DNA from: Paraburkholderia sp. Ac-20340
Lineage (GTDB): Bacteria; Pseudomonadota; Gammaproteobacteria; Burkholderiales; Burkholderiaceae
Assembly: GCF_017104965.1 (NCBI RefSeq)
Contig: NZ_JAAGPR010000004.1
Coordinates: 372,001-436,000 of the forward strand
DNA: 64,000 nt
Reading direction: 5' to 3'
The position numbers and the translations under genes were made by a program. Below are positions 44,339-53,484 of this stretch, piece by piece. The notes beneath the pieces are model-generated. The model was not told the DNA's origin. It made no database searches and saw nothing but the letters and a program-made list of their open reading frames with translations. Position 1 is the stretch's first letter. Every line of letters begins with the position of its first letter.

Positions 44339-45265
44339 TTAAAAGTTGCGCGCGCAATCAACGATCACGCGTGCGAGCCATTCGACCGCCGGGTCGCCCG
44401 CGTGCGCGGCGCTGACCTGCAGCGTTTCCCATACGTCGATAGCCGCGAACGGCGCGGGCACGACGCGCAGCGGCATCGAGCGCGCCGAGGCCTGCGCGAG
44501 CCGTGCGGGCACCGTGCCGATCCGCTCGGTGCCCACCACGAATTCCGGCACGAGCAGAAAGTTCGGCACGATGACTTCGACCTTGCGCGCGACGCCTGCC
44601 CGATCGAGGCGACGTCCTTCGACGGTATTGGCCGCCGAATCCATAAACGTGGCGATCACATGCGGCAGCGCCGAATAGAGTTTCGTGCTGAGCCGCTCGC
44701 CCACCTGCGGATTATCGTCCGCGACGATGCAGGTAAAGGTCTCGTGAAAGAGATCGACCGAGGGTTGATCGGCGGACGTGAATTCCTTGGGCGCAATCGC
44801 CAGATGCGCGCCGCGCCGCTCCAGTTCGTCGCCCATCAGATTGCGCGAACGCGGCAGCAGGCTGATCAGCGGCCTCATGGATAGCGACACTCCCGGCGCT
44901 TCCTGCATCAGCCGCGCAATCACGCGCGGCATGAACACCTGCGCCACATAGTCCGAGCAAAGCACGACGAATTCCTGCTGCGCTTCTTCGGGCACGAAGG
45001 CGTGATTGGCGTTGGCGATCACATCGGCGCGTTGCAGCAGCGTGCGCAGAACCGGCTGCAATTCGTAGCCGAGCGTGGTGGGCGTCATCTGCCGGTTGCG
45101 CCATTCGAGCAGCACATCGTCGAAATGCTCGCGCAGACGCCCGAGCGCCGAGCTGACCGCCGACTGTTTCAGGCCAATGCGCAGCGCCGCGCGCGAGACG
45201 CTGCGCTCGGTGAGCAGGGCGTCGAGCACGACGAGCAGATTCAGATCGAGACCTTTGAGGCGCAT
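44339..45265 (-). CDS. LysR-family regulator, NodD/NahR-like (second of tandem pair)
   Basis: 308 residues from ATG 45265. It has the same MRLKGLDLNLLVVLDALLTERSVSRAALRIGLKQSAVSSALGRLREHFDDVLL start as NodD-type regulators and clear similarity to the preceding LysR, so the pair arose by duplication. The effector domain differs, allowing two different ligands. It is divergent from the porin-led glycoside operon, with a 336-bp intergenic region holding a T-N11-A dyad. It may activate that operon. Confidence 0.86.
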   Translation of the reverse strand: MRLKGLDLNLLVVLDALLTERSVSRAALRIGLKQSAVSSALGRLREHFDDVLLEWRNRQMTPTTLGYELQPVLRTLLQRADVIANANHAFVPEEAQQEFVVLCSDYVAQVFMPRVIARLMQEAPGVSLSMRPLISLLPRSRNLMGDELERRGAHLAIAPKEFTSADQPSVDLFHETFTCIVADDNPQVGERLSTKLYSALPHVIATFMDSAANTVEGRRLDRAGVARKVEVIVPNFLLVPEFVVGTERIGTVPARLAQASARSMPLRVVPAPFAAIDVWETLQVSAAHAGDPAVEWLARVIVDCARNF

Positions 45266-45339
45266 GGGCGGTGTTTGTGGGGACGTTGTGCGGACGTAAA
45301 GCGCTTGGGCCACGACGGCGTGCACGCGCGATGAGAGGG

Positions 45340-45354
45340 ATTGTCCGAAACAAT
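45340..45354. promoter_or_regulatory. Candidate LysR box in the divergent region (45266-45601)
   Basis: ATTGT-ccgaa-ACAAT is a perfect 15-bp inverted repeat of the T-N11-A class used by LysR regulators. It lies 75 bp from the LysR start and 248 bp from the porin start. I found no full nod box in this region. Another AT-rich near-symmetrical area lies at about 45.45-45.50 kb (CATGAAAATC ... TTTTTCATTTTTCGGCATG). Confidence 0.55.
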
Positions 45355-45601
45355 AGTTTGCTTGCGCTGCTAGTGATTTCCCCAGGCACGCAAAGCCCGG
45401 GCACGCACGAAAAGCCCGTATTCCAGCGCCTCGCAACGATTTCGCCAGCCATCATGAAAATCAATACATGGCAGGCGATATTTTTCATTTTTCGGCATGC
45501 CAGCGCCCGGAAATAATCCATTCCACGCGCCGCAGACAGCGCGAACAAAAAAGACGTTACGCAAAAAACAAAGCCGCAGGAACGGTCAGGAGACGACAAC
45601 G

Positions 45602-46702
45602 ATGAATCGCCAATGCGACGGGCGCGCGCGCCCACGCCGATGGAGCATGCTGTGCCGTGTGGGCATCCCGCTCGGGCTGTGTCTGGGCGGCAACGCCGCG
45701 AGCGCACAGCAGGTCACGCTGTACGGCACGATGGACACGGGCTTCACCTACATTTCGAACAGCGGCGGCAGCAAGCTCATCGAAATGCAGCCGAACATCA
45801 TGTGGAAAAGCGCCTTCGGCATGCGCGGCAGCGAGGATCTCGGCGGCGGCACCAAGGCGTTCTTCGATGTCAGCAAGACATTCAATACGTCCACCGGCGC
45901 GGATTATGGTTTCGGCCCTTCGATGGGCCTGAGCGACGACCGCTGGGGCACGCTCACGATGGGTCAGCTCAACGACTTCATGTTTCTTTCGCTGACCGTG
46001 CAGCGTTGGGGCCCCGAACTCTATTCGATGCCGCCGTACAACACCTCGGCGGGGCCGTTCACGTCGCTCGGCCTGAGCTCCGGCTCGACCGACTTCAACG
46101 GCACGGCGGGCTGGTACGTGTTCAACAACGCCGTGAGTTATCGCTCGCCGACGATCGACGGTTTCACCGTCGGCGCGATGTATGCGTTCGGCAATGTAGC
46201 CGGTCATGTCGGGCGAGGCGATACGCAGAGTTATGGCGTCGATTACAGCATCGGGCCCGTGCAACTGGACGCTGCCTACACGCTCTCGCGTTCCACCGAT
46301 ATGGTCGAGAACGGCGCCGCGCTGCGCAATTGGGGCTTCGGCGGGCGGCTTGCGGTGGGCGGCGCATGGCTCGACGCGCTCTATACGAACACGCGCAATA
46401 CCAGCCTTGGCACCGGCGTGCAGGTGGTCAGCGCGGGCGGGCAGTTCCCGGTGACGCGCAATACGGTGATGTCGCTGAACTATCACTACGACTGGGCGAA
46501 TGCAGCGGCGGACAGCTATCACGCGCATCAGATTTCGGCAGGGCTGTTCTACGGTTTTTCGCGGCGCACCGATGTCTATGCCACGGTGACTTTTCAACGC
46601 GCGAGCGGTAACGGCGCCACCGCGATGGTGGATTACACGATGGCGCGCTCGTCCACGGCTTCGCAGACCGTGGCGCGTATCGGCATCACGCATCGCTTTT
46701 GA
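45602..46702 (+). CDS. Outer-membrane porin leading the glycoside operon
   Basis: 366 residues. An unusually long, basic N-terminus (MNRQCDGRARPRRWSMLCRV) precedes the hydrophobic signal core GIPLGLCLGGNAASA, then QQVTLYGTMDTGFTYIS and MRGSEDLGGGTKAFFDVSKTF, the Gram-negative porin pattern, and a C-terminal QTVARIGITHRF. ATG 45602 has CAGGAG upstream; ATG 45647 would remove the basic leader. It is the first gene of a five-gene run to 51038 with short gaps. Confidence 0.9.
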   Translation: MNRQCDGRARPRRWSMLCRVGIPLGLCLGGNAASAQQVTLYGTMDTGFTYISNSGGSKLIEMQPNIMWKSAFGMRGSEDLGGGTKAFFDVSKTFNTSTGADYGFGPSMGLSDDRWGTLTMGQLNDFMFLSLTVQRWGPELYSMPPYNTSAGPFTSLGLSSGSTDFNGTAGWYVFNNAVSYRSPTIDGFTVGAMYAFGNVAGHVGRGDTQSYGVDYSIGPVQLDAAYTLSRSTDMVENGAALRNWGFGGRLAVGGAWLDALYTNTRNTSLGTGVQVVSAGGQFPVTRNTVMSLNYHYDWANAAADSYHAHQISAGLFYGFSRRTDVYATVTFQRASGNGATAMVDYTMARSSTASQTVARIGITHRF

Positions 46703-46747
46703 CGCGACGTGCTGCACCGCTCAATTCAACGCCAACAGGGGAACATC

Positions 46748-47041
46748 ATGACCACACGCATTCTGCTCGCGCTGCTGCTGATCGTCGCGGCGATGGGCCG
46801 CGCGAGCGCAGCCGAGGAAGTCAGGCGAGTCTGCCGCAACGTCTGGAAACACGACCACTACGAAGAAAAGTGTCACACGGTCCGGCGCGCGCCGCCGCCC
46901 GCGCCACGCATCGACGCACCGCCGCCGCCGCCCAATTCGAAGAAAGACGGCCCGCAAAGCGGCCCGCTCAAGCATCCGCATCAACCGAAAGAGCCGAAGG
47001 ACGTGCAGCCCGTGAGCGTGAAGCGCCCGGCGTCGAATTGA
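46748..47041 (+). CDS. Small secreted proline-rich protein (97 aa)
   Basis: Signal peptide MTTRILLALLLIVAAMGRASA, then a short domain with two cysteines (VRRVCRNVWKHDHYEEKCHTVRR) that could form a disulfide. A proline-rich tail follows (APPPAPRIDAPPPPPNSKK). Not recognised. It sits within the glycoside operon, 45 bp after the porin and 23 bp before the sugar-isomerase gene, and may act at the cell envelope. Confidence 0.65.
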   Translation: MTTRILLALLLIVAAMGRASAAEEVRRVCRNVWKHDHYEEKCHTVRRAPPPAPRIDAPPPPPNSKKDGPQSGPLKHPHQPKEPKDVQPVSVKRPASN

Positions 47042-47064
47042 ATTCATCAGGAGAAACGCACTTC

Positions 47065-48120
47065 ATGAAAACGATAGCGGGTCCCGCCATTTTTCTCGCG
47101 CAGTTCGCCAGCGACGAAGCGCCATTTAATTCGCTCGCGGCGATCGCACGCTGGGCGGCTGGCCTTGGCTATCGGGGCGTGCAGATTCCGGCCTGGGACG
47201 CACGCCTGATCGACCTGTCGCTCGCCGCGAGAAGCCAGACTTATGCGGACGAAGTTCGCGGCACGCTGGATGAGCACGGCATGGCTGTGACCGAGTTGTC
47301 CACGCATCTGCAGGGGCAGCTGGTTGCCGTGCATCCGGCCTATGACGCAGCGTTCGACGGTTTTTGTCCGCCCGCGCTGCGCGGCAATCCGCAGGCGCGC
47401 CAGCAGTGGGCGGTCGAGCAATTGATGCTGGCCGCGCAGGCGAGCCGCCGTCTAGGACTGCGTGCGCACGCAACGTTTTCGGGTGCGCTGGCGTGGCCGT
47501 TTCTGTATCCGTGGCCGCAGCGCCCGGCCGGGCTCGTGGAGATGGCGTTCGAGGAACTGGCGCGCCGCTGGCGGCCGATTCTCGACGCATTCGACGAAGC
47601 GGGCGTGGATGTGTGTTTCGAAATCCATCCCGGCGAGGATCTGCACGACGGCGCGAGTTTCGAGCGCTTTCTCGATGCGCTTGGCGGCCACGCGCGCGCC
47701 AACATTCTGTATGACCCGAGCCATCTGCATCTTCAACAGATGGATTACCTCGCGTTTATCGATCTCTATCACGAGCGCATCAAGGCCGTGCATATCAAGG
47801 ATGCCGAATTCCGTCCCGATGGACGCAGCGGCGTGTATGGCGGCTATGGATCGTGGCTCGAACGCGCGGGGCGCTTCCGCTCGCTGGGCGACGGCCAGAT
47901 CGATTTTCGCGCGATTTTTTCGAAGCTCGCGCAGTACGACTTCGAAGGCTGGGCGGTGCTCGAATGGGAATGCGCGCTCAAGGACGCAGCAGTGGGCGCA
48001 CGCGAAGGGGCGCGCTTTATCGCCGATCACATCATCGAAGTCACTGCGCGCGCATTCGACGACTTCGCGGCGTCGGGCGTAGACGAAGCGGCCAACCGGC
48101 GGCTGCTCGGTCTCGCGTAA
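47065..48120 (+). CDS. Sugar phosphate isomerase/epimerase-fold enzyme
   Basis: 351 residues of the xylose-isomerase-like TIM-barrel family. Metal ligands are Glu186 (VCFEIHPGED), Asp217 (NILYDPSHL), His243 (KAVHIKDAEF) and Glu300 (AVLEWECAL), with GGYGSW near residue 260. Enzymes of this group encoded with Gfo/Idh/MocA dehydrogenases act on keto-sugars (isomerisation, epimerisation, or cleavage of 3-keto-glycosides). It is followed 22 bp on by a Gfo/Idh/MocA gene and is distinct from the deglycosidase-alpha candidate at 40.4 kb. Confidence 0.82.
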   Translation: MKTIAGPAIFLAQFASDEAPFNSLAAIARWAAGLGYRGVQIPAWDARLIDLSLAARSQTYADEVRGTLDEHGMAVTELSTHLQGQLVAVHPAYDAAFDGFCPPALRGNPQARQQWAVEQLMLAAQASRRLGLRAHATFSGALAWPFLYPWPQRPAGLVEMAFEELARRWRPILDAFDEAGVDVCFEIHPGEDLHDGASFERFLDALGGHARANILYDPSHLHLQQMDYLAFIDLYHERIKAVHIKDAEFRPDGRSGVYGGYGSWLERAGRFRSLGDGQIDFRAIFSKLAQYDFEGWAVLEWECALKDAAVGAREGARFIADHIIEVTARAFDDFAASGVDEAANRRLLGLA

Positions 48121-48142
48121 GTCAATGTACTCAGGATAGCGA

Positions 48143-49303
48143 ATGATGAAAGACCGTATACGGATCGGCATGGTGGGCGGCGGCGACGGGGCGTTTATCG
48201 GCGCGGTTCATCGCATGGCGGCACGGCTCGACGGCGAATTTCAGCTGGTGGCGGGCGCCTTTTCCGCCGATGCAGAACGCTCGCGGGCATCGGGCGCCGC
48301 GTTGGGTATCGAGCCCGCACGCGCCTATGCGGACTGGCAAGCCATGCTCTCAGCCGAAGCGCAGCGCGCCGATGGCATCGAAGCCGTCGTCATCGTCACG
48401 CCCAATCATCTGCATGCGCGGGTCGCGCGCGATTGCCTGGCCGCTGGCGTGCATGTGCTCTGCGACAAACCGCTGGCGACGACGCTCGACGAAGCCCGCG
48501 AACTCGCGCGTATCGCCCGCGCATCGGCATGTTTGTTCGGCGTGACGTACACGTATAGCGGTTACCCGCTCGTGCGCCACGCGCGCGCGCTGGTGGCGGC
48601 GGGCGAGATTGGCGAGATCCGCTCGGTGCAGGTGCGCTACGCGCAGGATTGGCTGAGCGAAGCGATCGAGACATCGGGCAACAAGCAGGCGGCGTGGCGT
48701 AGCGACCCGGCGCTCGCGGGCGAGGGCGGTGCGATCGCCGATATCGGCACGCACGCGTATCACCTTGCGCGCTATGTGAGCGGGCTGGACGCGCAAGCTT
48801 TGCTGGCGGATCTCACGAACGCTGTGCCCGGCCGCCGCGTCGACGACAACGCTCACGTGCTGCTGCGTTACGCCAACGGCGCACGCGGCATGCTGTGGGC
48901 GAGCCAGACATCGCCTGGTAATGCTAACAATCTGGAACTGGCGATATACGGCTCGCGCGGCGGTTTGAGCTGGCGCCAGGAAACGCCCGATGAACTCTGG
49001 TTCGCGCCGCTCGGCGACAACACGCGCGTGATCCGGCGCGGCGATAAAAGCCTCAGTCCTGCGGCCGTGAAAGCAACGCGCGTGCCGATGGGACATCCCG
49101 AAGGCTATCTGGAAGCGTTCGCGAATCTATACGCCGATTTCGCCGCGGCCGTTCATGCGTATCGCGCAGGCGAGCGCGGTGCGAATGGTGCGGGAGCGAG
49201 CACGTTTCCGACCATCGAAGACGGCCTGGACGGCATGCGCTTCGTTCACACGGCACTGGCTTCGTCGCGAGAAGGCGGCGTATGGCTGCCGTTGCGCCCT
49301 TGA
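48143..49303 (+). CDS. Gfo/Idh/MocA-family sugar oxidoreductase
   Basis: 386 residues. N-terminal NAD(P) Rossmann fold (RIRIGMVGGGDGAFIGAVHR), the catalytic lysine Lys109 in CDKPLATTLDEA, and the C-terminal active-site GGAIADIGTHAYHLARYVSG (Asp and His). The DIGTH motif is that of Gfo/Idh/MocA dehydrogenases that oxidise sugar hydroxyls, commonly at C3. In this operon it is a candidate for the sugar oxidation or reduction steps of 3-keto-sugar metabolism. No Tat signal, so it is cytoplasmic. Confidence 0.88.
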   Translation: MMKDRIRIGMVGGGDGAFIGAVHRMAARLDGEFQLVAGAFSADAERSRASGAALGIEPARAYADWQAMLSAEAQRADGIEAVVIVTPNHLHARVARDCLAAGVHVLCDKPLATTLDEARELARIARASACLFGVTYTYSGYPLVRHARALVAAGEIGEIRSVQVRYAQDWLSEAIETSGNKQAAWRSDPALAGEGGAIADIGTHAYHLARYVSGLDAQALLADLTNAVPGRRVDDNAHVLLRYANGARGMLWASQTSPGNANNLELAIYGSRGGLSWRQETPDELWFAPLGDNTRVIRRGDKSLSPAAVKATRVPMGHPEGYLEAFANLYADFAAAVHAYRAGERGANGAGASTFPTIEDGLDGMRFVHTALASSREGGVWLPLRP

Positions 49304-49349
49304 CGTGCGCGGCGACGAATTCACGAATATCGATTAGCAGGGGAGTTTA

Positions 49350-51038
49350 ATGAGCAATCTGGACGATACGTTTGACTATGTGATTGTGGGCGCGGGTTCG
49401 TCGGGCAGCGTGCTGGCCGACCGGCTCACGCGCGATGGCAAGAGCCGCGTGTTGCTGCTCGAAGCGGGCGGCGACAATGAATCCGAGCTGGTGCGCATGC
49501 CGCGCGCCTTCATGAAAATGTGGGGCAATCCGCAGTATTTCTGGCAGTTTCCCGTGAAGGCGCAAAAGGATCGCCCGGCCAATGAAACGTGGGTCTATGG
49601 CCGGGGTCTGGGCGGATCGAGTTCGACCAACGGCACGTGGTATCTGCGCGGGATGCCCGCGGATTACGACGCCTGGCGCGATATGGGTTTGCACGAATGG
49701 TCGTGGCGCGAAGTCGAGCGCTGCTTCAACGAAATGGAAAGCTATCGCTATCGTCACGCGCATCGTTCGCGCGGGCGTAACGGACCGCTGCAGGTGACGG
49801 AACTGCCGTTTCGCTCGCCCGTGATTCGCGCGGCGCGCGAGGCGGGCAGGCAGATGGGCTTGCCCGTGCTCGACGACATCAATACACCGGATACGCAGGG
49901 GATCGGCTATACGCAGGCCACGGTGGATCGACGCGGCCGCCGTGCTTCGGCGTATCGCGCGTTTCTTAAACCGGCGATGCGCCGAAGCAATCTCACGGTA
50001 ATGACCGGCGCGCTCGTGGAGCGCATCGTATTTGAAGGCACGCGTGCTGCGGGCGTGCGTTATCGCGTGAACGGCGCAACGCGCGTCGCCCGCGCGCGGC
50101 ACGAAGTCATTCTGTGCGCGGGCGTGCTGCAAAGCCCCAAGCTCCTGCAACTCTCAGGCGTGGGGCCCGCCGATGTGCTGACGCAAGCGGGCGTGGCGGT
50201 GGTCAAAGATTTACCCGCAGTGGGCCGCCATCTCGCCGATCACGCGATGTTCTCGATTTCGTTTCGCATGCGCAACGATGCGGGTTTCAATCGCGAATTC
50301 CACGGCTGGCGCCTCATGCGTCACGTGCTTCAGTACTACACGACGCGCACCGGTCTGATGGCCTATACGTCGCCGGAATTGACGGCGCTGGTATCGATGC
50401 GTTCCGCGCCGAATTGGCCCGACGTGCAGTTTGGCGTGGGACCGTTCTCGATGCGTTCCAGCGAGGAAATCAAGGCCGATCCGGGGCGCGGCGCGCTCGA
50501 AGATCAACCGGGCCTCACGCTCAACGGCTACTATCTGCGGCCGAAGAGTCGCGGCAGCGTCGCGATCCTGTCGGCCGACGTTACGCAGCCGGTTCTCGTC
50601 GATGCAAACTGGTGGGGCGATCCTGAAGATCGCAAGCTGCTTGTCGACATGCTGCGACTCATGCGCGAGTTTGCGGCGCAGCCCGCGCTTGCGCCTTATA
50701 TCGTTCGCGAGGTGGTGCCAGGCGCGCAACATCAGAGCGACGATGAAATCTTCGAGGCGCTCAAGTGGCTTGTGAGTCCCGGCGTTCACGCCACGGGTAC
50801 GTGCCGGATGGGTTCGCCCGCCGATTCCGTGCTCGACTCGCGGCTGCGCGTGCATGGGCTAAGCGGCTTGCGTGTGGTGGATTGTTCGTCCATGCCCACG
50901 CTGCCGTCGGGCAATACGAACGGTCCCGCCATGATGCTGGGTTATCGGGCGGCGGAACTGATTCTTGAGGACCGCGACCGGCAGCGAGAAGGGGCGGCCG
51001 GTGCAACGAATCTTCGCGCCGATGCGTTGATGCAATAG
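49350..51038 (+). CDS. GMC-family FAD oxidoreductase
   Basis: 562 residues, glucose-methanol-choline family. FAD site VIVGAGSSGSVLADRL (residues about 11-26), GRGLGGSSSTNGTWYLRG, GVLQSPKLLQLSGVGPADVL, and the active-site pair His480 in GVHATGTCRMG with the C-terminal MPTLPSGNTNGPAMM. It has the length of alcohol/choline dehydrogenase-like members. The family includes FAD-dependent C-glycoside 3-oxidases; here the last gene of the glycoside operon could oxidise the sugar of an imported glycoside, or the aglycone alcohol. No signal peptide. Confidence 0.88.
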   Translation: MSNLDDTFDYVIVGAGSSGSVLADRLTRDGKSRVLLLEAGGDNESELVRMPRAFMKMWGNPQYFWQFPVKAQKDRPANETWVYGRGLGGSSSTNGTWYLRGMPADYDAWRDMGLHEWSWREVERCFNEMESYRYRHAHRSRGRNGPLQVTELPFRSPVIRAAREAGRQMGLPVLDDINTPDTQGIGYTQATVDRRGRRASAYRAFLKPAMRRSNLTVMTGALVERIVFEGTRAAGVRYRVNGATRVARARHEVILCAGVLQSPKLLQLSGVGPADVLTQAGVAVVKDLPAVGRHLADHAMFSISFRMRNDAGFNREFHGWRLMRHVLQYYTTRTGLMAYTSPELTALVSMRSAPNWPDVQFGVGPFSMRSSEEIKADPGRGALEDQPGLTLNGYYLRPKSRGSVAILSADVTQPVLVDANWWGDPEDRKLLVDMLRLMREFAAQPALAPYIVREVVPGAQHQSDDEIFEALKWLVSPGVHATGTCRMGSPADSVLDSRLRVHGLSGLRVVDCSSMPTLPSGNTNGPAMMLGYRAAELILEDRDRQREGAAGATNLRADALMQ

Positions 51039-51074
51039 ATGCGATAGTTTCAGCGCGGGTTCAGCGCGTGCGCG

Positions 51075-51788
51075 TTACTTCGCGACAAAGCGCATGATCA
51101 TCTCGATCACAAATTCGCGCCGTGCATCGATAGCCGCGGGCGATTCCATATCGTTTTCGAACAGCAACGAAAAGGTATGGCGGTTCGAGACAGGATAAAA
51201 ACAGAGCGCCGCGATCGACATACGCAAATCGACGGGATTGATGCCGGGGCGAAACAGCCCCGCTTTGACACCGTCGTCGTAAATGCCGCGCACGCGGTCC
51301 TTCACGGACAGATTCATGCGGCGGATAAAGTCGCTCTGCGCGAAAACCTCTCCATTGCGTGCGTTTTCATTCATGATCAGGCGCACGAACATCGCATTGC
51401 GCTGGTGATAATCGAAGCTGAAGCCCACGAGCTTGCGTAAAGCTTCGTCGGGCTTCAGTTCGTCGAGCTGCAATTGCGCTTCGCTGCGCGCCTGCGACTG
51501 GAAGGCGCGTTCGAGCACTGCCAGATAGAGCGCTTCCTTGCTGTCGAAGTGGTAGTAAATCATCCGCTTGCTCGCGCGCGTGAGCCGGGCAATCTCATCC
51601 ACGCGCGCGCCGCTCAGTCCCTTCTCCGCAAACTCCACCGTGGCCACTTCCAGAATGTCGGCAAGCGACTGCGCCGCATCGTAGGGGCGCGTTTCCGTTT
51701 TGGACTCTCTGGCCTTTATTGCCTGCGTTGCCTGTGTTGTCGATTGGACTTCAGGCGTTGCGGGCGATGTTTTGGTGCGTGGCTTCAT
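51075..51788 (-). CDS. TetR-family regulator
   Basis: 237 residues from ATG 51788. A polar, Thr/Ala-rich leader of about 40 residues precedes the TetR helix-turn-helix (ILEVATVEFAEKGLSGARVDEIARLTRASKRMIYYHFDSKEALYLAVLE). The remaining helices form the ligand domain (FDYHQRNAMFVRLIMNENARNG). Upstream in-frame ATGs at 51866 and 51947 exist, but MKPRTK is the more natural start. It is divergent from the MHS transporter and likely controls it with the esterase and porin that follow. Confidence 0.85.
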   Translation of the reverse strand: MKPRTKTSPATPEVQSTTQATQAIKARESKTETRPYDAAQSLADILEVATVEFAEKGLSGARVDEIARLTRASKRMIYYHFDSKEALYLAVLERAFQSQARSEAQLQLDELKPDEALRKLVGFSFDYHQRNAMFVRLIMNENARNGEVFAQSDFIRRMNLSVKDRVRGIYDDGVKAGLFRPGINPVDLRMSIAALCFYPVSNRHTFSLLFENDMESPAAIDARREFVIEMIMRFVAK

Positions 51789-51931
51789 CAGTTCTGACAA
51801 ATGGATCGAAGAAGGCGATGGGCCCCATTGTACAAGGGCACGATCGGGTCGACTGGTTTGGTCCATCGGGTTAATAAACGGGACAGGACGCAGGAGAAAC
51901 GCTGAGCGTAAACCCTCAATGGAAAGTAAAC

Positions 51932-51945
51932 GTACTAGATAGTAC
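51932..51945. promoter_or_regulatory. Candidate TetR operator
   Basis: Perfect palindrome GTACT-agat-AGTAC in the 196-bp gap between the divergent TetR and MHS transporter genes, 40 bp before the transporter start. Length and symmetry suit a TetR dimer. Confidence 0.55.
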
Positions 51946-51984
51946 ATTTCGCTGAACCCAATCAGGACATCATGGAGACAGCAC

Positions 51985-53334
51985 GTGGACCATCATCGGG
52001 ATGAGCGCCGGAACGCGGATGCAGTGGGACGAACACCAAGGATCGCGGCTTTTTCAAGCTGGCTGGGCAGCGCGCTCGAATACTACGATTTCTTTATCTA
52101 CGGCACGGCGGCGGCGCTGGTTTTCGGCAAGCTGTTCTTTCCGGTCGCCGACCCGAAAGTATCGGCTGTCGCGGCGTTCGCGACCTTCGGCGTCGGCTAT
52201 ATCGCGCGGCCCGTCGGGGCGTTCTTCATGGGCCATATCGGCGACCGCTTCGGCCGCAAGCAGATCCTCATGCTGACGCTGCTCATGATGGGCGTGTCGA
52301 CTTTCCTGATCGGCGTGCTGCCGACTTACGCACAGGCTGGCATCGTCGCGCCGGTCCTGCTCGTGTGCCTGCGACTGTTGCAGGGACTTTCGGCGTCGGG
52401 CGAGCAGGCCGGCGCCGCGTCGCTCACGCTCGAACATGCGCCCGCCAACCGCCGTGGTTTCGTAAGCAGCTTCGCCTTGAGCGGAGCATCGATGGGCTTC
52501 GTGCTGGCCACGCTCGTGTTTCTGCCGATCGCCGCATTGCCCGACGAGCAGCTTTACGCATGGGGCTGGCGCATTCCGTTTCTGCTGAGCGTGGTGGTCA
52601 TCGGCGTGGGTCTGTGGGTGCGCCGTGGCTTGCCGGAAACACCGGTATTCACCGAGGAAACGAGCCACGGCGGAACTGCCGGTGCGCCGGTGGCCGAACT
52701 CTTCCGAACCCAGGGCACGGATGTATTTCGCCTCGTGCTGGCCGCGCTCTATTCGGTGACGGCGAGCATTTTCAGCATCTTCGTGCTCTCGTATGCGGTC
52801 AACACGATGCACGTGCCGCGCACCCGCATGCTGACGCTGCTCGTGGCGATCAATGTCGTCAGCCTCGCGCTCGTACCCATGTGGGGCTGGCTCTCCGATC
52901 GCATTGGCCGGCGGCCGGTGTTCATCACGGGCGCGGTAGGCGGCGCGATCTTTATCTGGCCCACCTTATGGGCGATTTCGCGCGCCGATGTGACGCTGAT
53001 CTGCGTATTCGGCTTTATCGTGCTCAGCGTGTTTTATAGCGCGTCGAACGCCGTGTGGCCTTCTTTTTCAGGCGAAATGTTTGCGACGCGCGTGCGGCTT
53101 TCGGGTGTCGCGATCGGCTCGCAGATTGGCATCACGCTTGGCGGCGCAGCTCCCGCGCTCAGCGCTGCGTTGCTGAAGGATGGCCCGGACGGCTGGATGC
53201 CCGTGGCGACACTGGTGAGCGTCGCGGGCCTGATTGCCGCGGCCGCCGCATGGAGTGCGCGCGAAACCTTCGACGTTCCGCTCGATCGGCTGGGAGAAAA
53301 CCGCAGCACGCAGGTGCATTCCGCACCGACCTGA
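51985..53334 (+). CDS. MFS transporter, metabolite:H+ symporter (MHS) family
   Basis: 449 residues from GTG 51985 (GGAGA upstream). The 12-TM chain begins with the MHS opening AAFSSWLGSALEYYDFFIYGTAAALVFGKLFFP and has the loop MGHIGDRFGRKQILMLTLL after TM2, plus RLLQGLSASGEQAGAASLTLEHAPANRRGF after TM4, as in ShiA/KgtP/ProP-like symporters. Substrates of this family include shikimate, aromatic acids, and dicarboxylates. With the following esterase and porin it suggests import of an aromatic acid or ester. Confidence 0.9.
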   Translation: MDHHRDERRNADAVGRTPRIAAFSSWLGSALEYYDFFIYGTAAALVFGKLFFPVADPKVSAVAAFATFGVGYIARPVGAFFMGHIGDRFGRKQILMLTLLMMGVSTFLIGVLPTYAQAGIVAPVLLVCLRLLQGLSASGEQAGAASLTLEHAPANRRGFVSSFALSGASMGFVLATLVFLPIAALPDEQLYAWGWRIPFLLSVVVIGVGLWVRRGLPETPVFTEETSHGGTAGAPVAELFRTQGTDVFRLVLAALYSVTASIFSIFVLSYAVNTMHVPRTRMLTLLVAINVVSLALVPMWGWLSDRIGRRPVFITGAVGGAIFIWPTLWAISRADVTLICVFGFIVLSVFYSASNAVWPSFSGEMFATRVRLSGVAIGSQIGITLGGAAPALSAALLKDGPDGWMPVATLVSVAGLIAAAAAWSARETFDVPLDRLGENRSTQVHSAPT

Positions 53335-53484
53335 CCGACGCAGCGCGCTTAGTCGCGCCGAGTTGCAAATACCTCTTTCCCAGCGGCACACAACCCATTG
53401 CAGTACGCGAGATGCGCTTCCTGAACCGGACCAGCGCAGGCTTCTGGCCGCCTTTTAAATCTATTCAAACGAGGACATTGCCAA

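Noticed and set aside
45266..45601. Possible nod box upstream of the porin-led operon
   Set aside because: The full long nod-box pattern was not found; only a short T-N11-A dyad is present.
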